Below, piece by piece: positions 53,372 through 61,964 of a stretch of 64,000 nt of DNA. The stretch is from positions 124,001 to 188,000 of the forward strand of contig PGZO01000004.1 in the NCBI GenBank assembly GCA_002841375.1, read 5' to 3'. How positions within the stretch are numbered: the stretch's first letter is position 1; every line of letters begins with the position of its first letter. The stretch comes from Firmicutes bacterium HGW-Firmicutes-7 (lineage in GTDB: Bacteria > Bacillota > Clostridia > Lachnospirales > Vallitaleaceae). The notes under the pieces were generated by a model. It was not told the origin of the DNA. It did no database searches and saw only the letters and a list, made by a program, of their open reading frames with translations. Made by a program: the position numbers and the translations under genes.

Positions 53372-53863
53372 ATGTTAAATGAGGAGCTCGCTACTATTAA
53401 ACAGGCTATTGTAAATGAAGTGGAAGGTTATGAATTTTACCGTATGGCTGCTGATCAAGCGAAGAGCAGTGGCAGTAAAGAAGCATTTTTGATGCTTGCT
53501 GAAGAAGAATTAAAACATGCTGAATATTTAAAGCTCTTATTTGAAAAAGTAAAGGATGGAATATCAGATGATATTAAACTTGCATTTTTATCAGATCCAC
53601 CTTCACCTAATATATACAATTGGAACAAAGTTGATAAAGACTTCCTTGGTCTAGCTATGTCAGTCTTCGGTGTTGGCATGCAAATGGAAAGAGATGCTAT
53701 TGCGTTTTATGAAAATGCAAGAGACAATTCCACGTTAGAAGAAGCACAAAGGTTATACAACCTCCTCATTGGTTGGGAGAAGTTACACTTAGAGCAATTT
53801 TCTCAGCAATATCAGATCTATAAAACTGATTGGTGGTTAAAACAGGGATTTAGCCCATTTTAG
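53372..53863 (+). CDS. Ferritin-like (rubrerythrin-type) diiron protein
   Basis: I choose the ATG at 53372 behind GAAGGATGG, giving 163 residues; upstream in-frame ATGs at 53345 and 53354 are possible. The four-helix bundle diiron ligands are visible: NEVEGYEFYRMAA, AEEELKHAEYLKLL, GMQMERDAIAFYENA and WEKLHLEQF. No C-terminal rubredoxin domain is present, so it is a rubrerythrin-like ferritin-fold protein rather than full rubrerythrin. Such proteins act in peroxide or iron handling in anaerobes. It stands alone. Confidence 0.85.
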   Translation: MLNEELATIKQAIVNEVEGYEFYRMAADQAKSSGSKEAFLMLAEEELKHAEYLKLLFEKVKDGISDDIKLAFLSDPPSPNIYNWNKVDKDFLGLAMSVFGVGMQMERDAIAFYENARDNSTLEEAQRLYNLLIGWEKLHLEQFSQQYQIYKTDWWLKQGFSPF

Positions 53864-53919
53864 AAGGAAAGCGTAGACAGATATTAATAAGTTTTATTTT
53901 TGGTGACATGGTTATAATC

Positions 53920-53975
53920 TTGACAAAGTATAACCTTTGCGATATTATATGACTATAAAATGAAAAACGTCATAT
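53920..53975 (+). promoter_or_regulatory. Promoter and TetR-type operator upstream of the hydrolase gene
   Basis: TTGACA (53920) and TATTAT (53943) are separated by 17 bases. ATATGAC (53947-53953) and GTCATAT (53969-53975) form a perfect inverted repeat with a 15-base spacer over the -10 and start region. This is where a repressor such as the TetR encoded two genes downstream could bind. Confidence 0.72.
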
Positions 53976-53995
53976 AAATTGGAGAGGTGAAGTTT

Positions 53996-54859
53996 ATGGC
54001 AATAGAAAATACGTGGAAAGAAATTTATATACCTAATAAGAAAGGTACTAATCTATTTTGTAATCATTATTATAATGACAAAGACGCGCCTAATATTATA
54101 TATATTCAGACACCTATTGGATCTGTGAAGTCATTTTTGAAGAAAGCGTATGAGCCACTTGCTCAATATGGGTTTAACATATTTGCAGTGGATTTTTCTG
54201 GAATTGGTAAGAGCATGGGTAATATTACAGACTTTTCACGCCAAGGTACTGTTGATGATTTGGATTGTTGCGTAGAGTATATTTGCGAAAGGTTTACAGG
54301 AGATATTCATTTATATGCAGGTACTGGTACTGGTGGTATTTTCGGAGAATATTATGCAAGTACTACAGATAAAATCAGAAGCTTTGCTCAATATGGTGTT
54401 GGTATTTATGGAGACGTATCAATAATAAGGTACCCTAAGTGGATTACAAAAATGTTCTATATTTTACTAAAAGGTATAGCGAAGGTCATGCCTAGATTGA
54501 GAATATTTTTTCCGCTTCCAAAGTATAGCGGTTATCATGCAGAGTTAGATAATACTTTTTATGAAATGGCATTACAAGAATATCCAGATCTCTTTAAACA
54601 AGATATTCATTTAATGATTGCTTTGTTGGGTATGTTTTTAGACAAAGAAAGTGCTTTAAAATTGTTGCCTCAATGTCCCACTTTAGTTTTTGAGACTTTG
54701 CATGACAGATATTTTTCAAAAGAATATTTCAGGAAATATTATGACATACTTACTTGTGAAAAGAAGCTTTATTCAATTAATGATATACATAATAGTTATT
54801 ATTTTCATTCAGATGAAATTTGTAAAGAGGTTGCAAAATGGTTTATCGCACACGCATAA
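53996..54859 (+). CDS. Alpha/beta-hydrolase-fold protein lacking the nucleophile serine
   Basis: The ATG at 53996 follows GGAGAGGTGAAGTTT; the 287-residue protein resembles serine aminopeptidase/lysophospholipase-type hydrolases (FNIFAVDFSGIGKSMGNITDF early, CPTLVFETLHDRYFSKEY and DIHNSYYFHSDEI late, giving the Asp and His positions). The nucleophile elbow, normally GxSxG, reads AGTGTGGIFG, so the catalytic Ser is replaced by Gly or shifted to a Thr. It may be a non-catalytic ligand-binding protein or use another mechanism. The next gene is TetR, 22 bases downstream, and both are probably co-transcribed. Confidence 0.8.
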   Translation: MAIENTWKEIYIPNKKGTNLFCNHYYNDKDAPNIIYIQTPIGSVKSFLKKAYEPLAQYGFNIFAVDFSGIGKSMGNITDFSRQGTVDDLDCCVEYICERFTGDIHLYAGTGTGGIFGEYYASTTDKIRSFAQYGVGIYGDVSIIRYPKWITKMFYILLKGIAKVMPRLRIFFPLPKYSGYHAELDNTFYEMALQEYPDLFKQDIHLMIALLGMFLDKESALKLLPQCPTLVFETLHDRYFSKEYFRKYYDILTCEKKLYSINDIHNSYYFHSDEICKEVAKWFIAHA

Positions 54860-54881
54860 ACGATAAGAAGAGAGGTCGAAC

Positions 54882-55463
54882 ATGCCGAAATTCAATGATA
54901 AAGAAAAAGAAATAATTCACCACAAGCTCCGTATGGAAGGTGAAAGACTTTTTATGGCATATGGATTAAAGAAAGTAACCGTAAATGATCTTGTTCAAGC
55001 GGTGGGAATTTCTCACGGTGCATTTTATGCTTTTTATGAAAATAAGGAACATCTTTTCATGGAGATTAATGTGGATCATCAAATTAAGATTTTCGATCAA
55101 ATAGAAAATATATTACTAGAAAATAAGCCATTGCCTCCACGAGCACTTACAAGATTGGTAATCAAACATCTATTAGATGCTTTTCTAGAAAATCCGATTA
55201 TATCATTGATTAACGCAGAAACTTGGGAAAGCATGGAACGAAAGCTACCTCAAAGCATTGTTGAGAAAAATAATATGTATGACAGGATTGCACTTGAAAA
55301 GCTGATAGCGTATGGTGTTCAACTAAAATGTCCTGTTTCTGTTGCTGTCAAGGTGGTACAGGTTCTCTTCGTAAGTGCTTCTAGGTTTGTTATGGATGAA
55401 GAAGGAACTATTGTTATAGGTATTTTGCTTGAGGGTATCATTGATCAGATTATTCAAGAATAG
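54882..55463 (+). CDS. TetR-family transcriptional regulator
   Basis: The 193-residue protein has an N-terminal TetR helix-turn-helix (GERLFMAYGLKKVTVNDLVQ and VGISHGAFYAFYENKEHLF, residues about 17-57) and a diverse ligand domain of about 130 residues. RBS AAGAGAGGTCGAAC. It probably represses its own transcript together with the hydrolase-fold gene through the repeat at 53947-53975. The ligand is unknown. Confidence 0.9.
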   Translation: MPKFNDKEKEIIHHKLRMEGERLFMAYGLKKVTVNDLVQAVGISHGAFYAFYENKEHLFMEINVDHQIKIFDQIENILLENKPLPPRALTRLVIKHLLDAFLENPIISLINAETWESMERKLPQSIVEKNNMYDRIALEKLIAYGVQLKCPVSVAVKVVQVLFVSASRFVMDEEGTIVIGILLEGIIDQIIQE

Positions 55464-55534
55464 AGAAGAAGTACAGGTCATGTTAATTTTTGGAGTTTAA
55501 GATAAAGAAATAGGTGTAAATAAAGGAGAAAACG

Positions 55535-56485
55535 ATGGGAATTAAAAAGGTAACTTTAATCGGATTAGGAGCAATGGGTGTATTTTTCGCACCAAAGCTC
55601 GAAGCATATCTAGGGAAAGGAAATTTCAGAGTGCTTGCCGAAGGTGAACGCAAGGAAAGATTGCAGTCGAAAGGCGTTACTATTAATAACGTTAAATATC
55701 AATTTGCTGTCATCACGCCAGAAGCCGAAGGTGATCCGGCCGACCTGATCATCATGGCGGTTAAAGATACGGGGCTTACACAAGCTATCCACGATATCCG
55801 AAATCAGATTGGACAGGATACCCAGATCATTTGCGTCATGAATGGAATTGACAGTGAGGAACGCATAGCAGCGGTCTATGGTTGGGAACACGTCCTGTAT
55901 TCCTATATGAGAGTTTCTATTGCCATGAATGACGGGGTGGCAAACTTTGATCCTGAGTGGGGGAAAGTACACTTTGGAGAGGTAAAGAATGAAGATTTAT
56001 CCGAAAGAGTTAGGTCTATCAAGGAGTTGTTTGACACCTGTAATATAAAATACAACATTGATCCAAATATGATCAAAGGTATGTGGTTTAAATTCATGTG
56101 CAATATCGGAGAGAATCTAACCTGTGCACTTTTAGGTGTGCCCTTTGGTGCATTTCATGTAAGCGAACATGCCAATGAGATTCGTCGTAATGCCATGTTG
56201 GAAGTAGTTGAAATTGCACAACGTATTGGGATAGATTTAGGACAGGCAGATATAGAACGACAGGAGAATACGGTTAAGTCCATACCTTTTCCTAACAAAC
56301 CTTCCACACTGCAGGATTTGGAAAACGGTCGCATAACGGAGATTGATATGTTTGCGGGTAAAGTGGTAAAGCTGGGTAAAGAACTGGGTATTGAAACACC
56401 TATGAATAGAATGTTCTACCACGGGATTAAGGTTTATGAGGAAAAGAATGCGGGAAGGTTTGAGTACAAGGTCATTCAGCAATAG
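55535..56485 (+). CDS. 2-dehydropantoate 2-reductase family protein
   Basis: The 316-residue protein has the Rossmann motif LIGLGAMGVFFAPKL and VKDTGLTQAI with the conserved Lys-type region, then IMCVMNGID-like sequence (IICVMNGIDSEE) and C-terminal helical domain with GMWFKFMCNIGENLTCALL. It belongs to the ApbA/PanE family, which reduces ketopantoate with NADPH, but family members with other 2-keto acid substrates are common and no pan genes are adjacent. Base composition is a little richer in G and C than the neighbours, a weak hint of different origin. RBS AAAGGAGAAAAC. Confidence 0.82.
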   Translation: MGIKKVTLIGLGAMGVFFAPKLEAYLGKGNFRVLAEGERKERLQSKGVTINNVKYQFAVITPEAEGDPADLIIMAVKDTGLTQAIHDIRNQIGQDTQIICVMNGIDSEERIAAVYGWEHVLYSYMRVSIAMNDGVANFDPEWGKVHFGEVKNEDLSERVRSIKELFDTCNIKYNIDPNMIKGMWFKFMCNIGENLTCALLGVPFGAFHVSEHANEIRRNAMLEVVEIAQRIGIDLGQADIERQENTVKSIPFPNKPSTLQDLENGRITEIDMFAGKVVKLGKELGIETPMNRMFYHGIKVYEEKNAGRFEYKVIQQ

Positions 56486-56510
56486 TATTAAATAAGTAGG
56501 TGGTGAAGTT

Positions 56511-57227
56511 ATGAAAAAAGCGATCGTAATCGGAGCAAGTAGCGGTATAGGAAGAGAGCTAGCTATAAGACTCAGTAAAGGGGGCTATCTTGTTGGTGTA
56601 ACAGGACGACGGGTAGAATTATTGGAAGAAATTAAAGAAATGTTTCCACAACAAATCCTCGTTAAAAAAATGGATGTTACAAATACAGAGGAAGCAATGA
56701 AAAATTTTGAGGATCTTATTGGTGATTTAGGAGGACTGGATTTAATCATTATTAACGCAGGATTTGGTCATATAAATAAAGAACTGAATTGGGAGCCGGA
56801 GAAACATACAATCGAGGTTAATGCACTTGGATTCACAGCGATGGTCAATGTGGCTTATAGATATTTTCGTGAAGAAAAAAAGGGGTGTATTGTAGGTATC
56901 TCATCTATTGCAGGTATCAGAGGCAGTTCCTATGCGCCGGCTTATAGTGCGTCTAAAGCGTTTATCTCTAATTATTTGGAGGGTGTCAGATGTTTATCAA
57001 AAAAGGAAAAATCACATATTAAAATCATTGATGTAAAACCTGGATTCGTCGATACAGCTATGGCAAGGGGAGATAAAGTATTTTGGATGGCACCCGTTGA
57101 AAAAGCTGCTAAGCAAATACTAGTGGCCATTGAAAAGGGAAGAGAAAAAGTCATTGTCACAAAGAGGTGGGCGATCATCATGCGTCTAATGAAAATCTTG
57201 CCTGAATGGATTTACAGCAAACTATAA
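56511..57227 (+). CDS. Short-chain dehydrogenase/reductase
   Basis: This 238-residue SDR has VIGASSGIGRELAIRLSKGG as glycine motif, IINAGFG at the NAG position, the catalytic Ser in GISSIAGIRG, and YAPAYSASKAFISNYLEG with YxxxK. VKPGFVDTAMARGDKVFWMAP follows. The last 40 residues are hydrophobic and basic, which may touch the membrane. It is similar to members annotated as DltE- or DHRS7-like, and its substrate is unknown. It starts 25 bases after the PanE-like gene behind AGGTGGTGAAGTT and is likely in its operon. Confidence 0.88.
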   Translation: MKKAIVIGASSGIGRELAIRLSKGGYLVGVTGRRVELLEEIKEMFPQQILVKKMDVTNTEEAMKNFEDLIGDLGGLDLIIINAGFGHINKELNWEPEKHTIEVNALGFTAMVNVAYRYFREEKKGCIVGISSIAGIRGSSYAPAYSASKAFISNYLEGVRCLSKKEKSHIKIIDVKPGFVDTAMARGDKVFWMAPVEKAAKQILVAIEKGREKVIVTKRWAIIMRLMKILPEWIYSKL

Positions 57228-57313
57228 AGCATATAGAAATAAATAAATTTAGAAATCAATAGATAGTAGTAAAAGAAGGATTAGAAGGAAAAACCTGGGA
57301 GGGGAGGAAACAA

Positions 57314-58135
57314 ATGTTTAGAATTGGAGAGTTCTCAAAGTTAACACAGGTTTCGATTCGAATGTTACGTTATTACGATGAAATGGATCTTTTGAAGCCT
57401 GCAAAAATTGATGAATTCACGGGGTATCGACTGTTTTCTGTAGAACAAATTCCGCTTTTGCATAAGATTATCTTTCTAAGGGATACTGGTTTTACTGTTG
57501 CTGAAATTACAGCAGCCGTTAGAAAATGGGACAACGAATTTATAACAAATCAGCTCCAAAATAAGAAACAGGAAATCATATCAGCAATTAAGCATGAGCA
57601 GGAAAGACTTGATAAAATTGATATTGCCTTAAATGATCTTCAGGAAGAGAAAATTGCAATTCATTACAATGTTTCTCTAAAAAGCATACCTTGTTATCAG
57701 GTGATGTCGCTTCGCAAAATAATTCCTAATTATTTTTGTGAAGGGATGCTATGGAAGGAGTTGTCGGACTTTGTTGAAAAGGAAAATATTCATATACTTC
57801 AAAATAGTTTTGACTTTGCAATTTATCATGATGTGGAATACAAGGAAGACAATGTTGATGTAGAAGTATGTATTGTTGTAAATCAAAACGGGAAAGACAG
57901 GAATGGCGTTACTTTTAGGGAAACAGAAAAAATAGACACAATGGCGTGTACAATGGTATATGGGCCATTTGAAAATATCGCTGTTGCATATGAGTCTTTT
58001 GCACATTGGTTGATACAGCAGAGTAAGTATAAAATGACGGGACAAAGCAGGCAGATTTGCCATAGAGGACCGTGGAATGAGAAAGATTCTGAGAAATATC
58101 TTACGGAACTTCAGATTCCAGTTGAGATAAAATGA
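57314..58135 (+). CDS. MerR-family regulator with GyrI-like effector domain
   Basis: The 273-residue regulator has a MerR-type winged helix (FRIGEFSKLTQVSIRMLRYYDEMDLLKPAK opening, shown by RIGEFSKLTQVSIRMLRYYD), a coiled-coil linker (about 75-118) and a C-terminal GyrI/AraC effector-binding-like domain, as in BmrR/BltR-type drug sensors. It starts behind GGGAGGGGAGGAAACAA. A MerR-type promoter with 19-base spacer lies directly downstream in front of trmO, so the protein may control that gene or respond to a hydrophobic ligand. Confidence 0.88.
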   Translation: MFRIGEFSKLTQVSIRMLRYYDEMDLLKPAKIDEFTGYRLFSVEQIPLLHKIIFLRDTGFTVAEITAAVRKWDNEFITNQLQNKKQEIISAIKHEQERLDKIDIALNDLQEEKIAIHYNVSLKSIPCYQVMSLRKIIPNYFCEGMLWKELSDFVEKENIHILQNSFDFAIYHDVEYKEDNVDVEVCIVVNQNGKDRNGVTFRETEKIDTMACTMVYGPFENIAVAYESFAHWLIQQSKYKMTGQSRQICHRGPWNEKDSEKYLTELQIPVEIK

Positions 58136-58159
58136 CTGAAAAAATTGACTATTTTTTTA

Positions 58160-58190
58160 TTGACTCTCACATGGTGGTAGGGTTTAGTAT
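58160..58190 (+). promoter_or_regulatory. MerR-type promoter in front of trmO
   Basis: TTGACT and TAGTAT are separated by 19 bases rather than 17, which is the mark of promoters that MerR-family activators untwist. The spacer holds a loosely symmetric CTCACATGGTGGTAG. It lies between the merR gene and trmO. Confidence 0.7.
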
Positions 58191-58228
58191 GAAATGGAAG
58201 ATAAATAAAAAAAATAGGAGGTTTTATC

Positions 58229-58705
58229 ATGAAAAAATTTGTAGTAAACCCGATTGGGAAAATTAGAATTTGTGAGGATGCAATGTTTGTAGAACTGGAT
58301 GAAAAGTATATTCCTGCCTTAAAGGAGCTGAAGGGATTCAGCCATGTAAATGTCATATGGTGGTTTGATGACTTTGATCATGAAGAAGCGAGAAGCGTTC
58401 TAGAGGTTTCAGCTCCATATAAAAACTCACCCGAAATTATGGGCATATTTTCTACAAGGTCACCCGTAAGACCAAATCCAATAGCCTTGACGGCAGCTCA
58501 GATTATAAATATCGACCTTGAAAAAGGTATCATCCAAATAGCCTTTATTGACGCTAATGATGGCACGCCAGTCATTGATTTAAAACCTTATACGCCAAGT
58601 CTCGATAGAGTGGAAATGCCAGAGGTTCCAAAATGGTGTAGCCATTGGCCTAAAAGTCTTGAAAAATCGGGCGACTTTGATTGGGAAAAGGAAATGAATT
58701 TTTAA
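58229..58705 (+). CDS. trmO: tRNA (t6A37) N6-methyltransferase TrmO (TsaA family)
   Basis: TrmO methylates threonylcarbamoyladenosine at position 37 of tRNAThr to m6t6A using SAM. The 158-residue single-domain protein begins FVVNPIGKIRI and has SHVNVIWWFDDFDHEE, GIFSTRSPVRPNPIALTAAQI and FIDANDGTPVIDLKPYTPSLD, all typical of the family. It lacks the C-terminal extension of the E. coli enzyme, as many Firmicute members do. RBS AATAGGAGGTTTTATC. It follows a MerR-type promoter. Confidence 0.9.
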   Translation: MKKFVVNPIGKIRICEDAMFVELDEKYIPALKELKGFSHVNVIWWFDDFDHEEARSVLEVSAPYKNSPEIMGIFSTRSPVRPNPIALTAAQIINIDLEKGIIQIAFIDANDGTPVIDLKPYTPSLDRVEMPEVPKWCSHWPKSLEKSGDFDWEKEMNF

Positions 58706-58773
58706 CTAACGTAGCAAGCACCCCACTATAAAGAAGATGCTTTTCTATCTTCATTATAAAGAGTATATTTTTA

Positions 58774-58808
58774 AATTAGCCACCTCCTTATCTAGGGGGT
58801 GGCTAATT
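58774..58808. terminator. Bidirectional terminator between trmO and the ABC permease
   Basis: AATTAGCCACC and GGTGGCTAATT pair over 11 bases around a 13-base loop. It lies between convergent genes. Confidence 0.85.
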
Positions 58809-58857
58809 AATTATGAATTGTAACACCAAAGATGATGATACATGTAAATTGTGCGAC

Positions 58858-59649
58858 CTATTCTAGGTTTAATTTTTTCTTTAAAAGTAATTGAGTCAGT
58901 ATAAAACTGCCGATGCCCAAGATTGCTACATTAATGAAGCTGAATAGGAATAGTACCTGTATTTGATAATTGATAGTCATGCTTGAATCTGAAAATTCAA
59001 TAAAATTACCTAGCCCATATCCTAAGAGTGCTATTACAATTTGACATACTATGGTAAGCGCAACATACATACCAAAGGAAGCCAGAAGTTGATGTTTATT
59101 GAAAAGGTGACCAAGTGCAATAGCACTATAAATCAACACGATGTTGGCCGCAAGACCAAGTACTGCCAAAATAGTGAGTTCAAAACTAAATAAATAACCA
59201 TTCATACCAAATTCACGTTCTAGTGTTTCAAAAATTATGGGTATTTCTCCCAGAGGAAGACTTTTATGTGCAATGATGAAGATGGAAGTAGCTGCGATGA
59301 TTCCACTGGAAATGATCCAAAGCATAGCAATCAATAATTTGCTTAAAATATGCTTCCATGTCTGAACAGGCAGCGTAAACATTAGATACCCCTCATCACC
59401 TAGAAGGTTTTTATAAAACCGTTGTATCATGACAACCAGTGTCATAACTAGTATACCTACCATGATTGTAATGTATATGACCATGCTAATAATAGATGTA
59501 ACAGAATAGAGGAAACTAGTGTTAAGTGCCTCACTAGGTATAGAAAATAAGAGGCTATTGATACCAGCAAAAATTAGTAATGCAACGTATAAGGGCAAAA
59601 GCAAACGGGAAGTTGCCCGTATTTCATATTTCAATAGTTTAATTAACAT
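58858..59649 (-). CDS. ABC transporter permease
   Basis: The 263-residue protein has about six hydrophobic segments and no ATPase motifs. LLKYEIRATSRLLLPLYVA at the N-terminus and FTLPVQTWKHILSKLL in the middle are seen in ABC-2/YtrC-D-type permeases. It overlaps the end of the ATPase gene by seven bases, so the pair forms a coupled exporter unit behind the GntR gene. The cargo is unknown; YtrA-controlled transporters respond to cell-wall-active peptides in Bacillus. Confidence 0.83.
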   Translation of the reverse strand: MLIKLLKYEIRATSRLLLPLYVALLIFAGINSLLFSIPSEALNTSFLYSVTSIISMVIYITIMVGILVMTLVVMIQRFYKNLLGDEGYLMFTLPVQTWKHILSKLLIAMLWIISSGIIAATSIFIIAHKSLPLGEIPIIFETLEREFGMNGYLFSFELTILAVLGLAANIVLIYSAIALGHLFNKHQLLASFGMYVALTIVCQIVIALLGYGLGNFIEFSDSSMTINYQIQVLFLFSFINVAILGIGSFILTQLLLKKKLNLE

Positions 59650-60341
59650 TTGAATACCTCCCTAAACAAAGCATCAACAGATTTACCTGTCTCATCTCGA
59701 ATTTCATCCACTGTTTTCGTATAAACCACTTGACCCTCCTTAAGGAAAATAATATCATCAAGTACTTTCTCAATATCTGAGATCAGGTGAGTAGATATGA
59801 TCACAGTCGAATTTTCACTATAGTTACCAATAATTGTGTTTAAGATATAATCTCTGGCTGCGGGGTCTACGCCTCCGATCGGCTCATCTAGTAAATAAAG
59901 CTGAGCCTTGCGGCTCATCACTAGGATTAGCTGAACTTTTTCCTTCGTACCCTTTGATAAGGTCTTCAGCTTGTCGGTTGGATTGATATTGAGCCTTTTG
60001 AGCATGTCATAAGCCTTTTCGAGATCAAAATCAGCATAAAAATCCTTGAAAAGGTAAATGATTTCGGATACCTTCATCCAGTCGTTCAAATAAGTCCTTT
60101 CAGGGAGGTAGGAAACGATCTTTTTGGTTTCAATGCCTGGATTTTTCCCGCCTATAAGAATTTCGCCGCTTGTAGGGGTAAGGAGTTCATTACAAAGCTT
60201 AATTAAAGTACTTTTGCCACTTCCGTTAGGGCCTAAGAGTCCTACAATTTTCCCAGGGGCTATATTAAGGCTTACATTATCAAGGGCTTTCTTTTTGCCA
60301 TAGCTTTTTGTGAGGTTTTTACACTCTAGAATCATATTCAT
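59643..60341 (-). CDS. ABC transporter ATP-binding protein
   Basis: The 232-residue ATPase has VGLLGPNGSGKSTLIKLCNE as Walker A, LSKGTKEKVQLIL as a signature motif (SKGTK in place of the usual SGGQ) and AQLYLLDEPIGGVDPAARD as Walker B with the catalytic Glu, then IISTHLISDIE with the switch His. The start overlaps the upstream gntR end by 23 bases and follows AGGAGATGAGAGAAA. Together with the permease it makes a YtrB/C-like exporter. Confidence 0.92.
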   Translation of the reverse strand: MNMILECKNLTKSYGKKKALDNVSLNIAPGKIVGLLGPNGSGKSTLIKLCNELLTPTSGEILIGGKNPGIETKKIVSYLPERTYLNDWMKVSEIIYLFKDFYADFDLEKAYDMLKRLNINPTDKLKTLSKGTKEKVQLILVMSRKAQLYLLDEPIGGVDPAARDYILNTIIGNYSENSTVIISTHLISDIEKVLDDIIFLKEGQVVYTKTVDEIRDETGKSVDALFREVFKC

Positions 60342-60711
60342 TTTCTCTCATCTCCTCTAATATCTTTGTTATATTGGATAGAATATCCTTCCGCGAAAAC
60401 CCTAAGTTGATCATTTTTTCAAGGAATTCGCGGATTTGTTCTCGAGCTATTTTGTCTTTAATTTGTATAACCATGTTCGCATCCTCTGTAATGAATCGAC
60501 CGCTTGTACGTTGGGTATACAGAAGTCCATCTTCTTCAAGCCTAACCAGGGCTCTTTGCATAGTGTTGGGGTTCACTGCAGCTTCCTCAGCTAAGTCCCG
60601 AACTGAGGGGAGTTTTGAACCAAGAGCATAGACGCCTGAACATATTTTTAACTCAAGTTGTTCTATTAACTGAGCATAGATCGGCCGGTCTGATTTTAAA
60701 TCCCACGACAT
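60319..60711 (-). CDS. GntR-family regulator, YtrA type
   Basis: The 130-residue protein has an N-terminal winged helix (PIYAQLIEQLELKICSGVY, KLPSVRDLAEEAAVNPNTMQRALVRLEEDGLL) and a very short C-terminal helical domain, the mark of the YtrA subfamily. It heads the leftward operon with an ABC ATPase and permease. Its start codon lies nine bases from a 48-base perfect palindrome that covers its promoter, so autorepression is likely. RBS AAGGAGTGATATC on the minus strand. Confidence 0.9.
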   Translation of the reverse strand: MSWDLKSDRPIYAQLIEQLELKICSGVYALGSKLPSVRDLAEEAAVNPNTMQRALVRLEEDGLLYTQRTSGRFITEDANMVIQIKDKIAREQIREFLEKMINLGFSRKDILSNITKILEEMRENEYDSRV

Positions 60712-60719
60712 GATATCAC

Positions 60720-60767
60720 TCCTTCTGTATTATTGTATTAAGTGCTTAATACAATAATACAGAAGGA
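60720..60767. promoter_or_regulatory. 48-bp perfect palindrome, operator of the YtrA-type operon
   Basis: Two 23-base arms are exact reverse complements separated by two bases. They run inward from TCCTTCTGTATTATTG and end at TTAAG next to the centre. The palindrome covers the minus-strand -10 box and start site, and one edge touches the ribosome binding site of gntR. Confidence 0.85.
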
Positions 60768-60782
60768 ATAGCAATATGTCAA
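60754..60782 (-). promoter_or_regulatory. Promoter of the YtrA-type operon
   Basis: On the minus strand TTGACA and TATTAT are separated by 17 bases. The -10 box is inside one arm of the palindrome, and transcription should begin near its centre. Confidence 0.82.
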
Positions 60783-60926
60783 TACTTTTTTTGATCGACC
60801 TAGTTAACATGTAAAAAATGTGATAAAATGTTGTTATAGCGTAAAAATATCTATTTCTTATACTGCAGGAGCACATTCAGCATGATAGATTTATTAAATC
60901 ATTAAATAAATAAGGAGCAACAAAAA

Positions 60927-61745
60927 ATGAAAAAAATTATTTTTATCGATATAGATGGTACTTTATTGGACATTAAAACGGGTATACCGCATTCTTCAGT
61001 TCAAGCTATTCGAAAAGCCAGAAAAAAGGGTCATAAGATCTTTGTTTGTACGGGAAGAGCAAGATCACAAGTTGGGCCTTCCATTTTAAATATTGGATTT
61101 GACGGATGTGTTTATTCAGCAGGAACAGTTGTAGAAGTAGGGGAGCAAAGGGTCTATATGGATAAGCTTGATGCTCAAATGGTGGCTTCTATTGTTAAAG
61201 ATTTGGAGCATATGGGCATTGGATATATATTAGAGGGATATGATTATTGCTATGTCAATCAGATCGCAGCTGATTATTTTTCCGGTATACATAAAGATGC
61301 AGTCACCGATGAAACCGTCTCCTATATAAATGAAAGAAAAATAAAAACAATTCAGGAGTACGAACCAAGGGACATCATAAATAAGCTCTCATTTTTCGCA
61401 CATCATCAAGATGAAATATTAAAAATAAAAGATCTCTATGGCGCAAAATTTGACTTTATGATCCACGAAAGTAAACCGTCTGAAATGATTCCTGCTGAGC
61501 TCACCCTGCCAGGCATTTCGAAGGCATCGGGTATGGATATTGTTCTTGACTGCCTTGCTGCCAGATTAGAACAAACCATCAGCTTTGGCGACAGTCGTAA
61601 CGATATGGAAATGGTTGAACACGCGAACCTGGGCATTTGTATGGGTAATGGGATCAATGCGCTGAAAGAGATCGCCGATCACGTTACGGACACACTTCAA
61701 AATGATGGAATCTATAAGGCATTTGAAATACATGGGCTTTTATAG
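60927..61745 (+). CDS. Cof-type HAD-superfamily phosphatase
   Basis: The 272-residue hydrolase has motif I IFIDIDGTLLD with the nucleophile Asp, motif II FVCTGRAR, a C2 cap domain (about residues 85-180), KASGMDIVLDCL with the Lys of motif III, and ISFGDSRNDMEMVEHANLGICMGN as motif IV. Cof-type members dephosphorylate sugar phosphates, flavin nucleotides or phosphatidyl compounds with wide specificity. RBS AAGGAGCAACAAA. No operon partner is visible. Confidence 0.9.
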   Translation: MKKIIFIDIDGTLLDIKTGIPHSSVQAIRKARKKGHKIFVCTGRARSQVGPSILNIGFDGCVYSAGTVVEVGEQRVYMDKLDAQMVASIVKDLEHMGIGYILEGYDYCYVNQIAADYFSGIHKDAVTDETVSYINERKIKTIQEYEPRDIINKLSFFAHHQDEILKIKDLYGAKFDFMIHESKPSEMIPAELTLPGISKASGMDIVLDCLAARLEQTISFGDSRNDMEMVEHANLGICMGNGINALKEIADHVTDTLQNDGIYKAFEIHGLL

Positions 61746-61814
61746 ATCATAGAAAAAGGACTATTAGATTCTATCCTGGCGATGTAGCTGGGGTAGATTT
61801 TTATTTGTGAATTA

Positions 61815-61964
61815 TTATTTCATTCTTAACCATATGAGCTGCCGCTTAGTTACTGTTACACCATCCTTATTCTCAATATCTTCAACACCTTGTATGAAGA
61901 CTATTCTCACAGTTTCTCTTTCTCGAATATCCATGATGCCGTATAATAGATAATTCTCTATCAT
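61815..61964 (-). CDS. Possible small ORF of 49 residues
   Basis: This open frame (MIENYLLYGIMDIREREtype opening, then VRIVFIQGVEDIE and TKRQLIWLRMK) is the only coding-like stretch in the 374-base gap 61746-62119. It has no clear RBS and I recognise no family, so it may be a gene remnant. The rest of the gap holds no other visible feature. Confidence 0.3.
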   Translation of the reverse strand: MIENYLLYGIMDIRERETVRIVFIQGVEDIENKDGVTVTKRQLIWLRMK

